A stretch of DNA of 64,000 nucleotides from Ruminococcaceae bacterium Marseille-P2935 (GTDB lineage Bacteria > Bacillota > Clostridia > Oscillospirales > Ruminococcaceae): contig LT629950.1 of NCBI GenBank assembly GCA_900104565.1, positions 62,001-126,000 on the forward strand, in the 5' to 3' direction. The notes beneath the pieces were generated by a model. The model searched no databases. It was not told where the DNA came from and saw only the letters and a program-made list of their open reading frames with translations. Shown piece by piece: positions 59,937-64,000 of this stretch (positions are counted from its first letter, which is position 1; every line of letters begins with the position of its first letter). A program made the position numbers and the translations under genes.

Positions 59937-60213
59937 AAAAGTAGATTTATTTGCATTTTCATGGTATGCTTTTATTCAGTTAAGGGCGCACTTAAATTCT
60001 CTCTTATCGGGAGTATCGTGTGCCCTACGGAGCTTCGTTCTCGGTCAGCAGAAAGAAAACTGTATAACCAAGAATGTTTCGCTAACTCGTTTCATCAAGG
60101 GGGCTACACCCCCTTGCGCCGCTTATGCGGCTACCCCCTGTGCATTTGCCGTTGGCAGACGGTTTTGATAACCGTTCGCCGCCAGAAAGTTTGATATAAA
60201 GGAGTGTGATTGC

Positions 60214-60876
60214 GTGAAGAAAATCATCAGAAATTCATCAAGTGGATTGGCAATCATTATTGTATTGATAATGGTGTTTAGTTTATCCGCCTGCAACAAG
60301 GAGAGCGGTGTGGAAACAAAGTCCTTGTACGCACAGGGTATGGAGATTGTTCAGCTCATGTCAGAAATGACTCAAACCGAGGAATATGTGGGTATTTATA
60401 CCGGAGACAGCGAAATCAAGACGATTATCCAGGATATTAGCATAGGTGATTATTCTTCGCCTAAAGCTGTGTATGCCATTTCCATTAACGATGATAATCT
60501 TGCTGCTATGTCGGAGTTGAGTAATCTGGACAATGCTTCCGAAGAATTAAACAACTTTCTACTGCAGAGAACGCTTGGCTCCTTAATACCGCAGATCAAT
60601 GGCATGAGTGGAGCAACAAAGTTAGCTGCATCCAGTATTTGTACTGTTGGAAAGACTTTTGTAAATGAGAACGCAACAGAGAATGTAATTTATCTTTACA
60701 CCTATGAAAATGCTATTCCTGTTGCTGTGACCTTCACCATTGGCGAAAATCAAGCGGTATCTGCGAGTGGCGTGTTTGTAATGTACGACGGTTTCACTTG
60801 CGGGTCTTTAGATGAAATCAAATCCTTCTTCAGCGATATTACCGTTGATATATCAGAGGTTCTTCCGGAAAAATAA
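60214..60876 (+). CDS. Hypothetical lipoprotein
   Basis: 220 residues. A hydrophobic signal (GLAIIIVLIMVFSLSAC) ends in the lipobox LSAC with the modified Cys at residue 27, so it is probably anchored on the outer face of the membrane. The mature part has mixed alpha/beta composition and no recognised motif (LYAQGMEIVQLMSEMTQTEE..., VENVIYLYTYE-like strands). GTG start at 60214 after AAAGGAGTG. It lies within the presumed mobile fragment and may be cargo. Confidence 0.75.
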   Translation: MKKIIRNSSSGLAIIIVLIMVFSLSACNKESGVETKSLYAQGMEIVQLMSEMTQTEEYVGIYTGDSEIKTIIQDISIGDYSSPKAVYAISINDDNLAAMSELSNLDNASEELNNFLLQRTLGSLIPQINGMSGATKLAASSICTVGKTFVNENATENVIYLYTYENAIPVAVTFTIGENQAVSASGVFVMYDGFTCGSLDEIKSFFSDITVDISEVLPEK

Positions 60877-61010
60877 TAATCTGACAATTCCAATCTTTGC
60901 TTTATTCGCAAATAACTGAATACGGAAAATTAGACCGTTGACCCACATACCCACATGTGCAAAAGTTGACGGTCTTTTTATACCCATTTTCAAAAAGGAG
61001 GTCAAACAAA
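60877..61010. other. Upstream region of the DUF3847-like gene with terminator-like hairpin
   Basis: AGACCG (about 60931) pairs with CGGTCT (about 60970) followed by TTTTTAT, enclosing a CACATGTG palindrome. It could end the lipoprotein transcript. Confidence 0.4.
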
Positions 61011-61207
61011 ATGGCAGAACCGAAAACCCTTGAACAGCTCCAAGCTGAAAAGGAACAAGCTGAGACGCAACTTGCACGGGAATTGCGCGAGTTGGAGTGC
61101 CTGGAGAACAGGAAAAGTATTTCGAGAAAGGTGAGCGACAAAAGCGTACCCACCGCTTTGCAATCTGGGCCGCACGATTGAGAGCCTTGCCTTTGAGGAA
61201 CATATAA
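61011..61207 (+). pseudogene. Frameshifted DUF3847-like protein
   Basis: ATG 61011 with AAAGGAGG at 60994-61001. The first 34 residues (MAEPKTLEQLQAEKEQAETQ, then LARELRELECLENRK) form the coiled-coil start of DUF3847 proteins. The expected KYFEKGERQKRTHRF continuation is found in the -1 frame after a run GGAAAAG at 61111-61117 and ends at TAA 61205-61207, whereas the unshifted frame ends at 61181. One base appears to be missing. In intact elements this protein lies next to a MobA-type relaxase. Confidence 0.6.
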
Positions 61208-61663
61208 TCATGTGTGCGATAGTAAACACACAGATGGTTATATGTTTTACGAGCGCCACCTCATTTCTATAAAGGGGCTTTTTCATTGGTTACGGAAACC
61301 GCCGGCTCTGCCGGTGGAGGTGTTGCACAAAAAAGCTTTAGCCGGGGACGTCGAGTAAAGCGAGCAGCTAAAAAACGAGCTGCTAAATTTGTGAAAGAGT
61401 TCGTTAAGCGGGCAATTTCCCGTTTACGGGCGGTAGGACCTGCGATGCAAGTGAAAGATATTTCAGTGCGTCTTGAGACGCGAGCCGATAAATGGCCCTT
61501 GTAGGGCCTACTCAAGTCACCAGCTTAGCTGTTGGTCATGACTTATGGATGATTCATGCACCGTTATTCTTTTTATCAGGCGGGTACGCGGTATCACTGT
61601 GATGTCGGGGAAGAATGCGTGCGTTATTGCAGTTATAATACCTGATACGTGCAGCGTTGTAAT
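61208..61663. other. Gene-poor stretch between the mobile fragment and the regulator
   Basis: Several small hairpins (AGCAGCT/AGCTGCT near 61365; GGCCC-ttgta-GGGCC near 61494). A 72-codon basic frame starting at TTG 61286 (RGRRVKRAAKKRAAKFVKEF) has no ribosome binding site and no recognised family; I leave it as doubtful. Confidence 0.35.
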
Positions 61664-64000
61664 TTATTGATTGAGCACGAGCTCCAAAATCTGTTCGATC
61701 ATATCATACTCTTCCTCCGGGACTGTGATGCGGTAGGTGGTTTCAATTGGTTTTAGTGCAGTACGCAAATCAAAAGCGGCATGCTGGGCCGGCGCGCTTT
61801 CTCCGCTTTCAAAAAGCAGACGTTCCACCATGGAACAGATATGAATAAATAACATTATTTTTTTCCCCGAGCCAAGCTTGCCACGAGAGGATTCTATTTT
61901 TCCCACGCAGTCATGTAAAAAAGGGGCAATTTTATCTCCATCTAAATAAAAAAGGTAACTGCTCAAATATTTGCCGGATACAAACATCTCCTCAAAACTG
62001 GCGTCATTCTCTTCTTCAGGGTGATGAATTCTTTCGCGTACCAGGTAATTGCCTAAGATGTTTGCAAGTTTTTGAATTCCATTACCGATGACAAAATCCT
62101 CTGTCGAAATAAAAGGGAAGGGGGCTTCCAAGCCGACATCCATTCCGATCACGCAAATTACTTCACGAACGGCACTGATTTGAGTAAGCCTGTTTTTAAG
62201 TGATTCTATAGAAGGAATATCAACGGTCATAATCTCAATATCTTCGGGTATTTCAAATTGACTTTCTATCACGCGTTTTAAGCGTGCTGCTGCACCGCAG
62301 CCCGAAATACAGGCGGTTATAATAACCTTTTTGTAAGTGCTGCTAGCAATTCTTTTGGATTCCAGCTCAAACAATTCATTAAAGCCCGGTTCGAATTTTT
62401 TTAAATGGTAATAAATTTGCTGAGCGGTGGCATTGTGGTCAACCGCCAGCAGAGAGGCTTCAATCACCATGGCTGTACTAATATTGTACACCTTATAAAC
62501 CGGGCTGCTAAAAAGCTGCTGAATTACAGAGCCAATGTAGCTAAACTGCTCTGATTCCAACATGATAACCAGGCCGCTGGGGTAATGTTCTACACCATGA
62601 AGTCTGCCTGCAGCCCAGGTGGCAATCTCCTCCTCGCTTTTTCCATTGATGGTAGCGGTATCCAGCCAGCGGACAAAGTCACGGTTTACAATGCTGTTGG
62701 CAACCTTTGCCATTGTTTTGGCGCTGGCCATACCCTGGCAGACCACAATAATGCCGCAACGCTCTGATTCTTTAACACTGGAATACATTTTTACTAGTAG
62801 ATTAGCGATAAACCCTGATTCATCAAGAGGGATCGGTTTATTTATCTGCTTTTGCATCAGTGCCGCAATCTGTTCTGCGACAGAAAAAATAGTTACATAC
62901 TCTTCTTGAATATTTGACAACATGGGGCAGATGATTGGTTTTCCATCTTGAATGCGCCCAATCGCAATGTTCAAATGTAGCGCCAGAGCTATACAGTAGT
63001 TCTCTGTAAACTCACATTTTAATTGTTCCTCAATCAATTTTTTGGCCTGTAACGAGATGGTGCGGGCATCCTCACAAATATAGTCGATCACATTGTCGTT
63101 TGGCAAATCAAGTTTGTAGTCGTTGAGCAGGTTGTTAAAATAACTTTCCACGTCCAGCATCATCGCCAGCTGCAGGTAGTCACGGTCTACAGCGTTGTTG
63201 GAACATTTTTTATGGCGGCGTTCCAAAATTTCATAAATATTCAAAAAACCTGGTTCCGCAGACTGCTCATATATAGTGCCCTCGGCTGGTGCAAACTCTA
63301 AATCTCCGGTACAAATCAGATTAATATCAGAATAGACATTACGAATACGGCGGATGCCGTCTTTTACATGCAGCGGCAGGTCCAGAATGCCAATGGTTAC
63401 GGCACCACGTTTTTCAACCAGACAGGCCACATAGCTTTTTGCACAGGCGGCACGAATGTCATTTTCCAGCTGGCCTACATTTCCGGGGCAATCGTAGGCC
63501 AACAAAGCCTTAATTGCTAAAGAATCTACCCGCAGGTTAAACCCCAGTTTGCGTGCCTCGCCAGAAAAAATCTGTTTAATCAGGCTTAGCCGTTCCAACA
63601 AACTGCGTTCAGAAAGGGGGGGAAGGGTAACGGTAATTGGAATGCGGCGGTTAAAGGTAGCAAGCAGGGACGAGTTTTTATCTTCAGTGGTGGCCAGCAT
63701 AATAATTGGCGTCGAGTTACGGGTGATGTCCGGTTCTCCCAGCCGGTGGTACTGTCCAAAATCCATTAAGTAAAAAAGCATTTCCTGTGCGGTTTCAGGC
63801 AGGCGGTGTACCTCGTCCAAAAAAAGAATCCCACGGTCAGCCTGTTCGACCAGTCCAGCCCGCTCCTCCTCTGCACCGGTGTAAGCGCCGCGGGCACAGC
63901 CAAAAAGCTGCGCCATAATAAGTTGCGGATTATTCGCGTAGTCAGCGCAGTTAAAGAATATGAATTTGGCGTCTTGCCGAATTCGTCCAGCCCGCTTGGC
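61664..64000 (-). CDS. LevR-type sigma-54-dependent PTS regulator (N-terminus outside window)
   Basis: Transcription activator with AAA+, PRD and PTS EII-like domains. The frame continues to the window edge: codons before ATG 63916 encode FFNCADYANNPQL, the normal AAA+ lead-in, so the start and HTH/Walker A are missing. LFGCARGAYTGA (the sigma-54 contact GAFTGA loop, here GAYTGA), LFLDEVHRLP (Walker B) and the arginine-finger region follow. PRD1 contains His in ALALHLNIAIG; an EIIA-Man-like domain reads VVCQGMASAKTM where HG is expected; an EIIB-like part reads ITACISGCGAAARLK; PRD2 is C-terminal (LFIHICSMVERLLF). It probably activates the sigma-54 PTS operon at 49.4 kb. Confidence 0.93.
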   Translation of the reverse strand, partial: AKRAGRIRQDAKFIFFNCADYANNPQLIMAQLFGCARGAYTGAEEERAGLVEQADRGILFLDEVHRLPETAQEMLFYLMDFGQYHRLGEPDITRNSTPIIMLATTEDKNSSLLATFNRRIPITVTLPPLSERSLLERLSLIKQIFSGEARKLGFNLRVDSLAIKALLAYDCPGNVGQLENDIRAACAKSYVACLVEKRGAVTIGILDLPLHVKDGIRRIRNVYSDINLICTGDLEFAPAEGTIYEQSAEPGFLNIYEILERRHKKCSNNAVDRDYLQLAMMLDVESYFNNLLNDYKLDLPNDNVIDYICEDARTISLQAKKLIEEQLKCEFTENYCIALALHLNIAIGRIQDGKPIICPMLSNIQEEYVTIFSVAEQIAALMQKQINKPIPLDESGFIANLLVKMYSSVKESERCGIIVVCQGMASAKTMAKVANSIVNRDFVRWLDTATINGKSEEEIATWAAGRLHGVEHYPSGLVIMLESEQFSYIGSVIQQLFSSPVYKVYNISTAMVIEASLLAVDHNATAQQIYYHLKKFEPGFNELFELESKRIASSTYKKVIITACISGCGAAARLKRVIESQFEIPEDIEIMTVDIPSIESLKNRLTQISAVREVICVIGMDVGLEAPFPFISTEDFVIGNGIQKLANILGNYLVRERIHHPEEENDASFEEMFVSGKYLSSYLFYLDGDKIAPFLHDCVGKIESSRGKLGSGKKIMLFIHICSMVERLLFESGESAPAQHAAFDLRTALKPIETTYRITVPEEEYDMIEQILELVLNQ

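Larger units (their letters stand above)
59940..61560. mobile_element. Decayed mobilisable-element fragment
   Basis: The segment at about 60035-60190 has the GC-rich hairpins CAAGGGGG-ctaca-CCCCCTTG and GCCGC-ttat-GCGGC, a style I associate with mobilisation regions of clostridial integrative elements. It is followed by a lipoprotein gene and a frameshifted DUF3847-like gene, a family usually located just upstream of a relaxase. No relaxase, integrase or clean att repeats remain. Limits are approximate; it sits between the PTS operon and its presumed regulator. Confidence 0.4.

Noticed and set aside
61286-61504. 72-codon basic ORF
   Set aside because: TTG start without a ribosome binding site, within decayed mobile-element sequence; cannot be supported as a gene.

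Overview
The window looks like a chromosomal segment of an anaerobic, low-to-mid GC Firmicute of class Clostridia (Oscillospiraceae/Ruminococcaceae-like; this is inference from gene content, not a computed placement). Pointers are the oxygen-independent cobalamin route (CbiD, CbiG, fused CbiE/CbiT), a perfect CIRCE operator, a LevR-type sigma-54 regulator, strong AGGAGG ribosome binding sites and frequent TTG starts.

Layout. 1-3.4 kb: the end of a nucleoside-type ABC permease, then pseudouridine-5'-phosphate glycosidase and a PfkB kinase, a probable pseudouridine salvage set. 3.6-31.2 kb: a very complete B12 region. It opens with a consensus promoter and a cobalamin riboswitch and runs through the cobalt ECF importer (cbiMNQO), the corrin-ring enzymes (cbiD, L, F, G, H, a cbiJ-precorrin-2 dehydrogenase fusion, cbiET, cbiA), the whole tetrapyrrole trunk from glutamyl-tRNA to uroporphyrinogen III and precorrin-2 (hemA, hemC, cobA-hemD fusion, hemB, hemL), nucleotide-loop assembly (cobT, two CobU relatives, cobS, cobC, cbiB), then cobD, an ApgM/ThrB2-like phosphotransferase, cobQ and cbiC. 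No cobalt chelatase, corrinoid adenosyltransferase or PduX-type threonine kinase was recognised.

32-34.5 kb (minus strand): PlsY-like acyltransferase, MGDG-synthase-like glycosyltransferase and Hsp20, with CIRCE upstream. 34.8-40.3 kb: a PAS-PAS-GGDEF cyclase, a LacI regulator with a PfkB sugar kinase preceded by what looks like a decayed PTS IIC end, and MetY (minus strand). 40.9-48.6 kb: a WYL regulator with a zinc-ribbon protein sharing a putative operator, an SPL-type radical SAM protein, a GyrI-like protein, a cysteine-desulfidase/serine-dehydratase-like enzyme (minus strand), a block of 92-bp repeats, a small membrane protein, a DUF5662 protein and an Fpg/Nei-like glycosylase lacking the N-terminal proline.

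49-64 kb: the most unusual module. A perfect -24/-12 sigma-54 promoter with an upstream palindrome drives a self-contained mannose-family PTS operon with its own HPr and EI, EIIC, EIID, EIIA and EIIB, plus an allulose-phosphate-like epimerase, zinc dehydrogenase, SIS isomerase, an unknown protein, a DeoC aldolase and an SDR. The LevR-type activator lies at the right edge in the opposite orientation, separated from the operon by a decayed mobile-element fragment carrying a lipoprotein gene and a frameshifted DUF3847-like gene. Several genes of this operon, and cobD and cbiC, share a hairpin-plus-Shine-Dalgarno leader (GCCG...CGGC-AGAATGGAG) that I do not recognise as a named class; it is the best candidate here for an undescribed regulatory element.
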